Below, piece by piece: positions 8,875-27,150 of a stretch of DNA of 64,000 nt; the stretch's first letter is position 1; each line of letters opens with the position of its first letter. A model generated the notes under the pieces. It saw only the letters and a program-made list of their open reading frames with translations, searched no databases and was not told the DNA's origin. A program made the translations under genes and the position numbers. This DNA is from G963674665 sp963674665 (GTDB lineage: Bacteria; Desulfobacterota; Desulfovibrionia; Desulfovibrionales; Desulfovibrionaceae): NCBI GenBank assembly GCA_963674665.2, contig CAXXPL010000009.1, forward strand, positions 1,116,001 to 1,180,000, given 5' to 3'.

Positions 8875-9057
8875 ATGTCAAAAAGTTTGTCATTGATGCG
8901 CGTACGGCGCACCAACCTCGCGCGCAGGGAGCAGTGGTTCTCCACCAACCGGTTTAAGGACATGCACGGGGACTTGTTGACCTCCCCCAGCTACAAGTAT
9001 CTTGAGAAGCAGGAGAGGTTGCGCAGGCTCGAAGAGGACGAGGCCGAGTCCTCCTGA
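8875..9057 (+). CDS. Small basic-acidic conserved-type hypothetical protein (60 residues)
   Basis: Starts with an ATG that has AAAGGGG seven bases upstream, a good ribosome site. The product is basic in the first half (RVRRTNLARREQWFS) and acidic at the end (RRLEEDEAESS), with no cysteines and no membrane segment. The codon use is like that of the neighbours. I do not recognise a family. It stands alone between the tRNA-Arg promoter and a convergent TPR gene, followed by a stem-loop. It could be a small RNA- or ribosome-associated protein but nothing shows that. Confidence 0.55.
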   Translation: MSKSLSLMRVRRTNLARREQWFSTNRFKDMHGDLLTSPSYKYLEKQERLRRLEEDEAESS

Positions 9058-9158
9058 TTTTCGGTTATTATGCCCGTTTGACTCGCGCGTTGAATCGTCA
9101 TGGGACCGCGAACCGGTAACGCGGCCTGCGATTCACCTCCACTTACCCCAATACGATA

Positions 9159-9178
9159 GGGCGGCCTTCGAGCCGCCC
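9159..9178. terminator. Stem-loop between convergent genes
   Basis: GGGCGGC/GCCGCCC with a six-base loop CTTCGA. There is no strong T run on either side, so termination is plausible but not certain. Confidence 0.5.
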
Positions 9179-9235
9179 TCCATGTCTCACGTTTCGCCCG
9201 GCGAGGGCGTCACAACCAATGCGGGCGCCGCGTCC

Positions 9236-10039
9236 TCAGGACGCGTGCCAGGGTACCTTCTTGTTTTCGAACTGCTTGATCAGGTCCTCGAAGGCCTTTT
9301 TCACGCGCTCCCCTTCAGGAGGCAGGGCCTTGATGGCCTTGCGCAGGCTGGCGATGGCGTTGGTGAAATCCCCGGTTTCGGCCTGAGCCGCAGCCAGAAG
9401 GGAGTATAGCTCATAGTCGGTGTGGATTTTCATCTCCACTGCCTGGTTCGCCAACTGCAGAGCACGCTTGCCGTCACGGATTTTTGGGTCCTTGCAGGTG
9501 GCCAGGAGCTTGGCCAGGTTGTAGTTCGCGGGGCCGAAGTCGGGCCTGAGTTGCAGGGCCTTTTCGTAATCAGCGCGGGCCTTGGCGTACTCGCCGAGCA
9601 GCTCGTGACACAGCCCGCGGTCGTTGTATGCCACGAAGACATCGGGCAGCAGTTCCAGGCCCTTGTCGAAATCCTGCACCGCCTTGGGCACCTGCCTGGT
9701 GATCAGGTGCATGGACGCGCGGTTGAGGTACGCCTCGCCGAATTTCGGGTTCAATTCTATGGCCTTGTTGAAGTCTTTCAGCGCCTCCTCGAACTTCTTG
9801 AGCTGGGACTTGGCAATGCCTCGCGCGAGATAGACCACGGGAACATTATCTTTCGGCACCTGGCCGGAGTCGATTGCCTTGGTGAACAACTCCACCGCCT
9901 TGGCGTTGTCGCCGCTTTTCGCCGCGGCCAGGCCATTTTGAAAATCATCCAGGGCCGCGCTCCAAGCCAGCGAAGGGATCAGGGCCAAGCTCAGTATAAC
10001 GAAGAATGCCAGGAACGTGTTCTCGAGTTTGCGGACCAT
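9236..10039 (-). CDS. Exported TPR protein
   Basis: GGAGGCGAC precedes the ATG at 10039. The first 28 residues are a signal peptide (MVRKLENTF, hydrophobic LAFFVILSLALIPSLAWS, then ALDD). About six tetratricopeptide units follow between residues 30 and 250, shown by repeats such as ALKDFNKAIELNPKFGEAYL, AVQDFDKGLELLPDVFVAYN and ARADYEKALQLRPDFGPANY. TPR proteins scaffold protein complexes; this one probably works in the periplasm. It is monocistronic between a stem-loop and a long non-coding region, so the partner cannot be guessed. The length of 267 residues is unremarkable. Confidence 0.85.
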   Translation of the reverse strand: MVRKLENTFLAFFVILSLALIPSLAWSAALDDFQNGLAAAKSGDNAKAVELFTKAIDSGQVPKDNVPVVYLARGIAKSQLKKFEEALKDFNKAIELNPKFGEAYLNRASMHLITRQVPKAVQDFDKGLELLPDVFVAYNDRGLCHELLGEYAKARADYEKALQLRPDFGPANYNLAKLLATCKDPKIRDGKRALQLANQAVEMKIHTDYELYSLLAAAQAETGDFTNAIASLRKAIKALPPEGERVKKAFEDLIKQFENKKVPWHAS

Positions 10040-10616
10040 GTCGCCTCCATGTCTGGAAAATTGGCAAAAGTTATGTGCATGTCATTGTAATTCAGCAATA
10101 CTGTGAGTCATGGATCAATATAGACCATGCTGGAAACGATTGCAACAACATGCATCCTCCTTTTCAACTGTCGGTGAAATACTTTTTATGGGCCACTGTT
10201 TCGTCTCTGCATGAGTTGTTTATCAGTTACCTGAAACATAAATAACTCATTTATTGTCATAGGAATTTTAAAAACTGGGCACTGTGCCGGGATAACCGAG
10301 GGTCGCGTTTTCCCGTGGCAGCCCTGAATGAGATTGCAATGCCTGGCCAATTGACGTATATTAATAAATGAGATGTTTCCACAAACACTTTTTTATATTG
10401 TTGTGGCGCATCGGCACAATCAAGGGCAGGCAGACATGCTGATATTGTAGCGGGCTTGGATAATCGTTCGAGGGGGGCGCCAGTCCGCGTTTTCACGTGA
10501 TGGTGTAATCAATCTTTCCTGCTACCGGGCAATCCATCGGATCTCGTCCGTCGCAACCGCAAGGTCTGTGATGGGCTTTGAAACGCAGGAATTGAAGCCA
10601 CAGAGGCCGAGTAAAG
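10040..10616. other. 577-base intergenic region with a hairpin
   Basis: This is the shared upstream region of the divergent TPR and PAS-GGDEF-EAL genes. No gene is visible. A 13-base inverted repeat with one G-T pair, ATGAGTTGTTTAT (10211-10223) and ATAAATAACTCAT (10238-10250), could be an operator or a terminator. Otherwise only scattered AT-rich tracts are seen. Confidence 0.5.
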
Positions 10617-13271
10617 ATGCGCGTCTCTTTCCTCCTTACCCGCTCCCTTCTCTTTGTCCTGATCCATGCTTTGTTCCCGGCCATGGATGCCTTCGCCGCG
10701 CCCGACACTTCCAGCCGGTTTTCCATGAATAGCCCCGACGTGGTTGTCATTCTGGGGCTTTGTCTCTTGATATTTGCGGCCTCGGAGGTCCTGTGCGTGT
10801 GGCTCCTGCGCGAAAGACACCGAATGAATCGGGAGTTGCGCGACATCCAGAACAAATACAGGGTGATCGCCGATTACTCCGCGGACTTGATCTGGAGCAC
10901 GGACGAACACCTCAGGTTGACCTTTGTCAGCCCCTCGGTGGAGTGGGTCCTTGGATACAGCAAGGAGGAGTTCCTGAACCGCTCCGTACGGGATATTTGC
11001 GCGGACTCCTCGCAAGACGCTTTTGACGATTTCTTCACCAAGGACTTCTGCGAGTTATCCTCCATGGGACGGTGGCACGGGGAGGAATACGTGGAGCTGG
11101 AGCTGGTGCGCAAGGACGGCCGCCGGATCTGGACGGAAACATCGCGCACCTCCATGTGTATTCCCAAGGAGAAGCTCAACGGCTACGTCTGCGTAACGCG
11201 CGAGATCACGTTGAGAAAGCTGGCCGAGTACGCGCTCCAGGAAGAGGAGGGCCGTTTTCGAACCCTGGCGCAGCACCAGGTCGAGCCTCTGCTCATCGTG
11301 GGGGAGGACGGCGTGGTGGACTACGCCAATCCCGCGGCCATGGAGCTGTTCAACTCCGAGGAGTTCGACATCCTTGGGGAGCAGTTCGGCTATCCGCTCA
11401 TGGCCGACATGAGCCAGGAAATCGAGATCAGCGCCTCCAACGGCGAGGACAGGGTCTACGCCCTCCGTGTGGCCCCGATTTCCTGGAATCACAAACCCGC
11501 ATACGTGGTTTCGCTCCATGATGTGACGCAACGAAAGCACATGGAAGAGGCCTTGCACGAGTCCAAGGAACGATACCGCACCGTGGCGGACCACACCTAC
11601 GATTATGAGAGCTGGATCGCGCCGGACGGAAGGATACTGTACGCCAGCCCCTCCTGCAGAAGGATAACCGGCTACGTAGCGGAGCGGTTCGCCAGCAACA
11701 CCGAGTTCATGGAGCGGCTGCTGCACGAGGAGGACCAGGAACTCTGGCGCGAGCACATGCAGGTCCACAGCCACAAGGGGCACGGCAACCTGGATTTTCG
11801 CATCCGTCACGCGGACGGCCGGGTGCGCTGGATCTGTCAGACCAGCAACCCGGTGTACAACGAGGACAACATCTACCTCGGCATACGCTGCAGCATGCGC
11901 GACATCACGGCCCGAAAACTCATGGAGGAGCAGCTCCAGCACCAGGCCCTGCACGACCCCCTCACCGATGTGGGCAACCGAACCCTGTGCCTGGACCGCA
12001 TCATGCAAGGCTTGGAGCGTTCCAAACGGCGAGATGACTATTTCTACGCCGTTGCCTTCCTGGGACTGGACCGCTTCAAGCTGATCAACGAGAGCCTGGG
12101 GCACGCCTTTGGCGACAAGCTCCTGGTGGAGGTGAGCGGCCGTCTGCTCAAGAGCGTGCGCGAACTGGACACGGTGTCCCGCTTCGGAGGGGATGAGTTC
12201 GTACTCTTTCTGGAGGAACTGGGCTCACCGCGCGAAGCAGTGCAGATAATCAAGCGCGTGTGCGAGAGGTTGCGCAGGCCCTTCGAGATAGACGGACGGC
12301 AGGTCTGCATCACCGCCAGCCTGGGTGTGGTTCTCAGCCCCGCGGACTACAAGAAGCCGGCGGATCTGCTGCGCAACGCCACTATCGCCATGTACCGGGC
12401 AAAAGAGGCGGGGCGCGACAGGTTCAAGATCTTCAACTCCAGGATGCTGGAGAGCGTGGTGCGGCAGATGCACCTGGAAAACGATCTGCGCCGGGGCATC
12501 AAGGAGCAGGAGTTCTATCTCGAGTTCCAGCCCGTGGTCCACCTCGCTGGAGGCAGGCTGCTGGGCTTCGAGGCGCTGCTGCGCTGGAGCCATCCGCGCC
12601 ATGGCACGGTCATGCCCTCCACCTTCATCCCCCTGGCCGAGGAAACCGGGATGATCATCGAACTGGGGCGCTGGGTCCTTGAGGATAGCTGCAGGGTCAT
12701 GCAGCGTCTGATGGAGGACTTCCCCTGGGCATACAACCTGTTCATGTCCGTGAACATCTCCGGGCGCCAGTTCTCCCAGCCCGGGTTGGTGGATTGCGTG
12801 AAACGTGCCCTGCAGAATTCCTGGATTCCGGCGGAGAACCTGAAGTTGGAGATCACCGAGACCACCATAATGGAAAACGCCGAGCTGGCCACTGAAAAGC
12901 TTCACCGGCTCAAAGAGCTGGGCGTGACGCTCTCCATCGACGATTTCGGCACCGGCTACTCCTCCCTTGCCTATCTGCAGCGCTTCCCCCTGGACAACCT
13001 CAAGATCGACATCAGTTTCGTGCGCATGATGGAGACCTCGTCCGAGAACCTCGAAATCGTCAAGGCCATCATCGACCTGGCCCATAACCTGGGGCTGGAG
13101 GTGGTGGCGGAAGGCGTGGAAAATCCCCTGCAACGCCAGACCCTGGGCGCCCTTGGCTGCGAATACGCCCAGGGCTACCTCTTCTCACCGCCTGTGTCCC
13201 TGGAGCAGGCCAGGGAACTGGTCCGCGAGCTGGGCGACCTGCATGACGACGAAGAGCAGGTCACCGCTTAA
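10617..13271 (+). CDS. PAS-PAS-PAS-GGDEF-EAL cyclic-di-GMP protein
   Basis: An 884-residue membrane-anchored protein. Residues 1-25 resemble a signal or first membrane segment, and VVVILGLCLLIFAASEVLCV (about 42-61) spans the membrane. Three PAS units follow (about 75-430), each ending in a PAC-like ITLRK, DVTQRK or DITARK. The GGDEF domain (about 440-600) keeps RFGGDEF and so could make cyclic-di-GMP. The EAL domain (about 615-870) keeps FEALLRW, NISGRQ, EITE, DDFGTGYS, LKID, AEGVE and QGYLFSPP, so it could also break it down. Which activity dominates cannot be read from sequence. It likely senses a signal through PAS domains and tunes motility or biofilm state. Confidence 0.93.
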   Translation: MRVSFLLTRSLLFVLIHALFPAMDAFAAPDTSSRFSMNSPDVVVILGLCLLIFAASEVLCVWLLRERHRMNRELRDIQNKYRVIADYSADLIWSTDEHLRLTFVSPSVEWVLGYSKEEFLNRSVRDICADSSQDAFDDFFTKDFCELSSMGRWHGEEYVELELVRKDGRRIWTETSRTSMCIPKEKLNGYVCVTREITLRKLAEYALQEEEGRFRTLAQHQVEPLLIVGEDGVVDYANPAAMELFNSEEFDILGEQFGYPLMADMSQEIEISASNGEDRVYALRVAPISWNHKPAYVVSLHDVTQRKHMEEALHESKERYRTVADHTYDYESWIAPDGRILYASPSCRRITGYVAERFASNTEFMERLLHEEDQELWREHMQVHSHKGHGNLDFRIRHADGRVRWICQTSNPVYNEDNIYLGIRCSMRDITARKLMEEQLQHQALHDPLTDVGNRTLCLDRIMQGLERSKRRDDYFYAVAFLGLDRFKLINESLGHAFGDKLLVEVSGRLLKSVRELDTVSRFGGDEFVLFLEELGSPREAVQIIKRVCERLRRPFEIDGRQVCITASLGVVLSPADYKKPADLLRNATIAMYRAKEAGRDRFKIFNSRMLESVVRQMHLENDLRRGIKEQEFYLEFQPVVHLAGGRLLGFEALLRWSHPRHGTVMPSTFIPLAEETGMIIELGRWVLEDSCRVMQRLMEDFPWAYNLFMSVNISGRQFSQPGLVDCVKRALQNSWIPAENLKLEITETTIMENAELATEKLHRLKELGVTLSIDDFGTGYSSLAYLQRFPLDNLKIDISFVRMMETSSENLEIVKAIIDLAHNLGLEVVAEGVENPLQRQTLGALGCEYAQGYLFSPPVSLEQARELVRELGDLHDDEEQVTA

Positions 13272-13414
13272 CAGTCGGATGAAAAACACGATTGCCGCGT
13301 TGCCGCGACAATTTCAACCCTTCGCGAATTGAGAATGCGCGTCAGGTCCGACCATGCGTCTTGCACCCGCACATTCTTGGGGCGGTATATGTGAAGGCGT
13401 CTTCCTGTCTGTCA

Positions 13415-13490
13415 GTGAAAATGGGGGAGGGGAGTACGAGGGGGATACCCCTATGTATCGGATACCCCCTTCGCACTTTCTTTTTGATTT
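13415..13490. repeat. G/C-run hairpin of the dispersed family, degenerate copy
   Basis: GAGGGGGAT and ATACCCCCTTCG form an imperfect stem after GGGGGAGGGGAGTACG. It is followed by a T-rich tract on the plus strand (CTTTCTTTTTGATTTT), so it may terminate the upstream cyclic-di-GMP gene. Confidence 0.5.
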
Positions 13491-13501
13491 TCCGCGTGAG
13501 A

Positions 13502-14962
13502 TTACTTGCTCGTTAGGCCCAGGCGCTGGGCAGCGGCGTCAGCCGCGGCCAGGGTGAATTCCTCGGGGGATAGTTCCTGGCGTTTGGCCGGGGAGATGAG
13601 TAGTTCGGGCTGGTTCGTGAGTTCCTTTTTGGGGGTGATGCCGTACTCCTCGGGGAAGCTGTCCTGAAAGTACATCTCCTGAAATCCGATGAACTTGAGG
13701 CTGTGGGCCGTGGCGTCAAGCACCAGCCGTTCGTCCTTGTGCAGCAGGTCCAGCTCCTGTGCGCGCAGCGCTCCGGCCAGGCATTCCCCGCCCTGGGTGC
13801 AGGCGATGTGCCCGTGGCGGTTGGCCAGCAACATGCCCTCGATGATTGCCTGTTCCGTGACCTGCACCACCTGGAAGCTGCCCGGGCCGCCAATGGCCTC
13901 GAAGCGCTCCGCGAAATGGCGCACGCGAGGAAAGGACACCGGGTTGCCGATCATGGCCGCCTGAGCAACGCTAGGCTCCACCTGCACGGATTTCCAGACC
14001 CGTTTGGCCGGTTCGTCCACGCTGTAATAGCGGTACACCGGGTCGGCGTGCTCGGACTGAACGCCGAAGACGCGGGGCAGGGTGTCGATGATGCCCAGGC
14101 TGTGGAGCTTCAGGAATCCGCTCATCACGGCGGTGATGTTGCCCGCGTTGCCGATGGGCACGAACACGCAGACGCCGCGCAGGTCCCAGTCGTACTGTTG
14201 GGCCACTTCAAAGGCGTAGGACTCCTGCCCGAGGATGCGCCAGGCGTTCTTGGAGTTGAGCAGGGCCACGCGGTAGTTGTCGGCCAGGCGTTCCACCACC
14301 TTCATACAGTCATCGAAGACTCCGGGAATCTCCAGCACGGTGGCGCCGCTGCCAAGGGGCTGGGCCAGCTGCTGCGGGGTGACCTTGCCCTGGGGCAGGA
14401 GCACCACCGAGGCGATGGGCGCGCCCACGTATGCGGCGTAAAGCGCCGCGGCGGCGGAGGTGTCGCCGGTGGAGGCGCAGACCGTGAGCACCTGCTCCCA
14501 TCCGTGCTCCCGTATCAGGGCCTTGAGGTAGCTGAAGGCGCAGGCCATCCCCCTGTCCTTGAAGGACGCGCTGGGGTTCTGGCCGTCGTTCTTGTATGCG
14601 AAGTTCAGGCCGGTAATCTCCCGCAGTCTGGGGCTGGCTGGAGTCACCGGAGTGTTGCCCTCGCCCAGGTGGATGATGTCCTGCTCCTCGAGGAGCGGGG
14701 CCATGAGTTCGTAAAAGCGGAAGATGCCGCGCAGGGCGTGCCGCTTGGTGGCGGCGCGGGCGTCGAAGATGTCGCGCCAGGCGCTGCCGGGCGTCTCGCG
14801 CAGGGCGTCGAAGTCCATGTCCTGAAGCAGAAACACGCCGCCGCACTTGGGGCAGGTGTAGTGCAACTCGCCCACATCGTGGCGCTGGCCGCAGCCCAGA
14901 CAAAAATATTCCATGCGGCCGCGATGGCTCGGAAATGCGTTGGTGCTTTCGGGAAGGGGCAT
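13502..14962 (-). CDS. thrC: Threonine synthase with N-terminal zinc ribbon
   Basis: The start at 14962 has AAGGATC at good spacing; a longer frame to 15085 has no ribosome site. The 486-residue product converts O-phosphohomoserine to threonine with pyridoxal phosphate. A CxxC...CxxC ribbon (FCLGCGQRHD, then TCPKCGGVF) opens the protein, which is usual for the longer threonine synthases of this group. The PLP lysine lies in ASFKDRGM (about residue 125), and the phosphate loop is in FVPIGNAGNITA. LTVCASTGDTSAAAALYAAY is the conserved substrate region. The gene is monocistronic, with a degenerate G/C hairpin just upstream (near 15020-15060). Confidence 0.95.
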   Translation of the reverse strand: MPLPESTNAFPSHRGRMEYFCLGCGQRHDVGELHYTCPKCGGVFLLQDMDFDALRETPGSAWRDIFDARAATKRHALRGIFRFYELMAPLLEEQDIIHLGEGNTPVTPASPRLREITGLNFAYKNDGQNPSASFKDRGMACAFSYLKALIREHGWEQVLTVCASTGDTSAAAALYAAYVGAPIASVVLLPQGKVTPQQLAQPLGSGATVLEIPGVFDDCMKVVERLADNYRVALLNSKNAWRILGQESYAFEVAQQYDWDLRGVCVFVPIGNAGNITAVMSGFLKLHSLGIIDTLPRVFGVQSEHADPVYRYYSVDEPAKRVWKSVQVEPSVAQAAMIGNPVSFPRVRHFAERFEAIGGPGSFQVVQVTEQAIIEGMLLANRHGHIACTQGGECLAGALRAQELDLLHKDERLVLDATAHSLKFIGFQEMYFQDSFPEEYGITPKKELTNQPELLISPAKRQELSPEEFTLAAADAAAQRLGLTSK

Positions 14963-15242
14963 GATTGATCCTTGTTGTTGGTGAAGTCGTGGACCCGGTC
15001 TTTGCGGGGGGGACCTTTCAGGAAAAGAGTCCTCGCCCTCGCATTCCCCTTCCAGAACCGCGAAGCGGGGAAGGGAGGATGACATTCATGGCGCAAGCAT
15101 GCGCCGGCCACGCGGCCAGAACATAGCCTCAAGCGCCCCTAGGAGCAAGAGGGCAGGAGGCGTGGAAAGATAATGAAGGGGGTCGGGATAAATGTCTTTT
15201 ATAACGCGTACTCCCCGGGACTTTTCGAGAAAAAGGGATCAT
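14963..15242. other. Intergenic region upstream of thrC
   Basis: No gene. It contains a degenerate member of the G/C-run hairpin family (CGGGGGGGACCTTTC...CTCGCATTCCCCTTCC, about 15005-15060). No threonine attenuator or T-box was recognised. Confidence 0.45.
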
Positions 15243-17480
15243 TCAACCCACAGGCAGTTCGATGACCAGGACCGCGCCCCCTTCAGGCGCGTTGTAGGCG
15301 CGCACATAGCCCCTGTGGTCCGTGACGATGGACTTGAGGATGGTCAGGCCCAGGCCGGTGCCGCCCTTCTTGCGCGAAAAGTAGGGCTCGAACAGGCGCG
15401 AGCGCTCCTCTGTGGTGAGGCCGGGGCCGTTGTCGTGAAAGCTGAGGCGCACCAGCCCGCGCTCCCTGTCGTATACCGCCTCGATGACCACGGCCGGATT
15501 ATCAACCGGAGGGGTGGTGTTGACCAGGGCGTCCACCGAGTTGGAGAGCACGTTCATGATGCCCCTGCGCATACCTTCACGGTCCAGGGATATTTCCGGC
15601 AAGGGCGCGGGGATGTTCAGCTTCCACTCGACATTGCTGTGGCTGTGCTGGAACAGGGCCACGGCCTCCTCCACCAGGGGCTCCAGGCGGCCGGGCACGG
15701 GTGTTATCTCGGGCAGCTTGGCAAATGCCGAGAACTCCTGGACCATCTGCTGCAGGTGCTCCACCTGGCTGACGATGAGGCCGGTGCACTCCTGAAAGGC
15801 GCGGTCCCGGACCTGATCCCCGAACTTGCGCTCCAGCCGTTGGGCCGAGAGCTTGATGGGAGTGAGGGGGTTTTTGATCTCATGGGCGATGCGCCTGGCC
15901 ACCTCGCGCCAGGCCGCCATGCGCTGCATCTTCTCGATCTCGGTGATGTCCTCGAGCACGGCCACAAGGCTGGCCGCTTCCGAGGCGCCCAGGCCAACCA
16001 CGTTGACCAGGAGCTTGCGCTCCTGCCCTCCGACACGCAGGCTGATCTGGTGCTCGAAAACCGCGCCCGGGCTTTCGGCCAGGTACTGCCGGGCCTGCCG
16101 TAGCAGGCTCAACTGCTGGGGGGTGAGCAACTGCACGGGCTCCCTCCCTACGATGTCCTCGATCTTCACGTCCAGCATGTCGGCGGCGGCCTTGTTCACT
16201 GTGCTGACTCGCCCCTCCTGGTCCAGGGAGATGACCCCGGCGGCGATGTTGTTGAGCACGGTTTCGATGTAGCGCCCCCGCTCCTCGATCTCGCGGTTGG
16301 TGCTGGAGAGCTTGAAATTGGCGGCAGTGAGGCCGGAGCGCATGGCTTCAAGATCTTCGGCCATGCGGTTGAAGGAACGCACCAGCACCCCCATCTCGTC
16401 CTTGGAGGTGTCCTCCAGACGCACCGAAAGGTCGCCCTTGGCGATGCGTTCGGTGCCCTGGGCAAGCGCCATGATGGGGGCTGAGAGCTCCTTTGCCAGG
16501 CGGAAGCCGAACCACATGGCGCCGAAGATGATCAGCAGGGTGAGCACGCCCATGATGAAGAACAGCGCAACCTTGAGAGGCTGCTTCATGGTGGTGAGCT
16601 TGGAGTACTCCTCCACGCCCCGCGCAATGGAGTCCATCTTGTAGAGCAGGCCGGAGCCGATGCTCTCCCCGAGCACGAGGTAGCCGCTACGGGATGGCGC
16701 GGCAGTGTTGTCGCCAGGGGAGTGCAGCAGCACGGGCAGCACGCCGATGACGAAATCCTCGCCCGCACCGGGCCACCACATGGACCAGAACCTGGACTGC
16801 CGAGCCAGGGATTTCCAGTCCACAGCGGCGTGCATTTCGCCGCGCCAGGCGCTTTCGAAGCGGGGCGTCCAGCTCCAGACCACATCCTTGGTGTCTTGGT
16901 CCAGCAGCCCCAGCATGACGAGGCCGTATTCAGAGGCCTTTTCCTTGAAGAGTTTTCGCAGCCGCTCCGGGTCGCGGTCGGGATCTTTGGCCAGGGAGTC
17001 CGAGATGCCGGTGGCCAGGCGCTCCAGGCGTTTCTTGCCCGAGGCGTACACGGCCTGCCCCAGGTCCATGGCCTGCTCCATGGAGCTCTCCACCTGGCTC
17101 TTGAACCAGAAGTCCACCGAAGTCTGCACGAATTGGACACTTACCAGGTACATGAGCAGAGTGGGCACGATGGACAGGGATACGAAGGCCATGACCAGCC
17201 TGGATCGAAGTCTGGCGCCCAGTACGTTGCGACGGCGCTCCAGGATGAGTTTGACGCCGTTGCGCACCACCAGCAACAGCACCAGCAGCAGGAAAATGAA
17301 GTTGAGGTTGAACAGGGCGAGGAAGAGGTAGACGTTCACCCCCAGATATTTCAGCTCGATGACCGAGAGAATCACCACCACGAGGAACAGGACCCCGGCC
17401 AGCAACAGCTCCCTGCGCCGACGGCGGCGCTCTCTGGAGTCGGTGACGCTGATGCGTATGGCGTTGGGTTCCTGGCTCAT
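15243..17480 (-). CDS. NtrY-like membrane sensor histidine kinase
   Basis: A 745-residue protein. Three closely spaced N-terminal membrane segments (about 25-115) and a fourth (about 305-330, FIMGVLTLLIIFGAMWFGF) frame a periplasmic loop; HAMP, PAS (about 400-500), HisKA and ATPase domains follow. The phospho-histidine is in RRIAHEIKNPLTPIKLSAQR (about 533), the NtrY/NtrB type. The ATPase has HDNGPGL and GGTGLGLTI. It begins eight bases after the DUF4390 stop. NtrY partners are usually NtrX-type sigma-54 activators, but none follows here. The signal is unknown. Confidence 0.88.
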   Translation of the reverse strand: MSQEPNAIRISVTDSRERRRRRRELLLAGVLFLVVVILSVIELKYLGVNVYLFLALFNLNFIFLLLVLLLVVRNGVKLILERRRNVLGARLRSRLVMAFVSLSIVPTLLMYLVSVQFVQTSVDFWFKSQVESSMEQAMDLGQAVYASGKKRLERLATGISDSLAKDPDRDPERLRKLFKEKASEYGLVMLGLLDQDTKDVVWSWTPRFESAWRGEMHAAVDWKSLARQSRFWSMWWPGAGEDFVIGVLPVLLHSPGDNTAAPSRSGYLVLGESIGSGLLYKMDSIARGVEEYSKLTTMKQPLKVALFFIMGVLTLLIIFGAMWFGFRLAKELSAPIMALAQGTERIAKGDLSVRLEDTSKDEMGVLVRSFNRMAEDLEAMRSGLTAANFKLSSTNREIEERGRYIETVLNNIAAGVISLDQEGRVSTVNKAAADMLDVKIEDIVGREPVQLLTPQQLSLLRQARQYLAESPGAVFEHQISLRVGGQERKLLVNVVGLGASEAASLVAVLEDITEIEKMQRMAAWREVARRIAHEIKNPLTPIKLSAQRLERKFGDQVRDRAFQECTGLIVSQVEHLQQMVQEFSAFAKLPEITPVPGRLEPLVEEAVALFQHSHSNVEWKLNIPAPLPEISLDREGMRRGIMNVLSNSVDALVNTTPPVDNPAVVIEAVYDRERGLVRLSFHDNGPGLTTEERSRLFEPYFSRKKGGTGLGLTILKSIVTDHRGYVRAYNAPEGGAVLVIELPVG

Positions 17481-17487
17481 GGCACGG

Positions 17488-18096
17488 TCAGTACTCGAAG
17501 TCCATTTGATAGCTGCTGCCAGGGACGGCGGAGAAGTCGCTGTAGAACCTCACCCAACGCTTCCAGGTGGGGATCTGCGAACGTACGAGGTTCACATCCA
17601 GCGTGAGCGCGTAGGCGTTTCCCGGCTCCAGGTCGGAGAAGGGGCCAAGGGAGATGCGCAGATTATTCCAGGATTTCGCCAGCAAGGGGGGCAGGTCACC
17701 ATCGGTGGTGATGATCCCGTCCGGAGTCACGACCTCGTATTGCTCCTTGTCCGCGTTCCAGCTCAGGCGTACCTCGATCTCGCCCCTGTTCAGGGACTCG
17801 TCAGGCCAGTAGCTGCGCTTGCGGTAAAGCAGGGCATTGGCGGCCAGGCTCAGAGTCTCCCCGCACTGAAGCATGGAACTCACCCGGTCATAAGACTCGA
17901 GGTCCACTGAAAAGCGCAGTCCAAGGTCGCCCTGCTGGTTGTCCAGCACGAAATTACGCAGGGCAAGCCCCTTGTCCTGCGCCGAGGCGGGCAGCATTGA
18001 CAGGAAAAAGGCCAGCAGCGAGACGCAGAACAGCAGCGCAGCTGTGCGGTGGCGCCCCCTTGTGTGGAGCGAAAGAAAAGGACGGCCTGTCAGCAT
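17488..18096 (-). CDS. Exported DUF4390 protein
   Basis: A 202-residue protein with a signal peptide (positively charged start, then ALLFCVSLLAFFLSMLPASA, cleavage after ASA about residue 39). The rest is beta-rich: LGLRFSVDLESYDRV, EIEVRLSWNADKEQYEVV and the C-terminal WKRWVRFYSDFSAVPGSSYQ, the pattern of DUF4390. Genes of this family typically lie just upstream of NtrY-like kinases, exactly as here, so it may act as a periplasmic partner of the kinase; its biochemical role is unknown. Confidence 0.85.
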   Translation of the reverse strand: MLTGRPFLSLHTRGRHRTAALLFCVSLLAFFLSMLPASAQDKGLALRNFVLDNQQGDLGLRFSVDLESYDRVSSMLQCGETLSLAANALLYRKRSYWPDESLNRGEIEVRLSWNADKEQYEVVTPDGIITTDGDLPPLLAKSWNNLRISLGPFSDLEPGNAYALTLDVNLVRSQIPTWKRWVRFYSDFSAVPGSSYQMDFEY

Positions 18097-18306
18097 GATA
18101 GTATCCGGAACCGGAATTCCAGGCAGCGGTGGTCAACCTGTGGCATCACAATCGTTTGTCGTGTTCGCATATCGATGTGCGGCATTATCCGTCTTTCATG
18201 ACTATACATTAAGATTAATAGCCGCAAAGTTCCCTTGTAGGCAAGGCGTGAAAAGCGAAGATGTCCGAATTGAAAGCATTGCGGGGCAGAGCCCGGGGGG
18301 CGGGCG
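18097..18306. other. Intergenic region between the rpoC terminator and DUF4390
   Basis: No gene seen. It must hold the promoter of the DUF4390-kinase pair; an AT-rich tract near 18190-18230 is the most likely place. Confidence 0.4.
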
Positions 18307-18340
18307 AAAAAAAAAGGGGCGGCGCCGTACGCCGCCCCTT
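18307..18340 (-). terminator. Terminator of the rpoBC operon
   Basis: On the minus strand, GGGGCGGCG/CGCCGCCCC forms a strong stem directly followed by nine T residues, 20 bases after the rpoC stop. Confidence 0.95.
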
Positions 18341-18358
18341 GTCGCTCCAAAGGTATTT

Positions 18359-22513
<4,155 letters not shown>

Positions 22514-22607
22514 GCTTGTAACCCCGCGCTTATTGTTTGCGGCGGGGCGGGATCACGTCCTGCGGATTCCGCCCACGCCGTTGTCGCTGTTAGGGTGCCC
22601 TGATGGG

Positions 22608-26711
<4,104 letters not shown>

Positions 26712-27150
26712 ACGCTCCTCTGCGTCAATCAGTTTACCCCGGCGTTTCGTACGCAGGGTCTTGCGGACAAGGTACGTTCTACCGTAAGAGTTTTGTGCGC
26801 TAAGCGCGCGGCTGGAAACATGGTATCGAGTTGTTCAGAAATTTGTGATGGATGAAGAGTAGACAAAAGGAAAGTAAGCATCCCAAAGATAGGTAACTCA
26901 TTGGGTGCTTGGTGGACAACTCGTGGACCATGTGTCAAAGTTGCGTTCACGTATAGCGTCTTTTGCGATGCCTCAGGCCATGAATTTCTACATGACCTGA
27001 CAGTTTACACAGGTCGTTCACGCATGCCCCCCTTTATTCAAGCGCACGCTTTTGTAGTGCGCAATGGTCCCTCGGCAGCGTCTTATCCTGTTTGAAGTAA
27101 GTAAACGGCAAAAAGGTGACACCACCCCCTTGCCCTTTTACGGGTTCAAG
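26712..27150. other. rplL-rpoB spacer
   Basis: No gene is seen in this 439-base stretch. It is part of the transcribed spacer of the rplKAJL-rpoBC operon, or carries an extra rpoB promoter; neither could be fixed from sequence. Confidence 0.5.

Noticed and set aside
13703..14968. 421-codon frame opposite threonine synthase
   Set aside because: Shadow frame; threonine synthase is unambiguous and its third-position GC explains the antisense opening.
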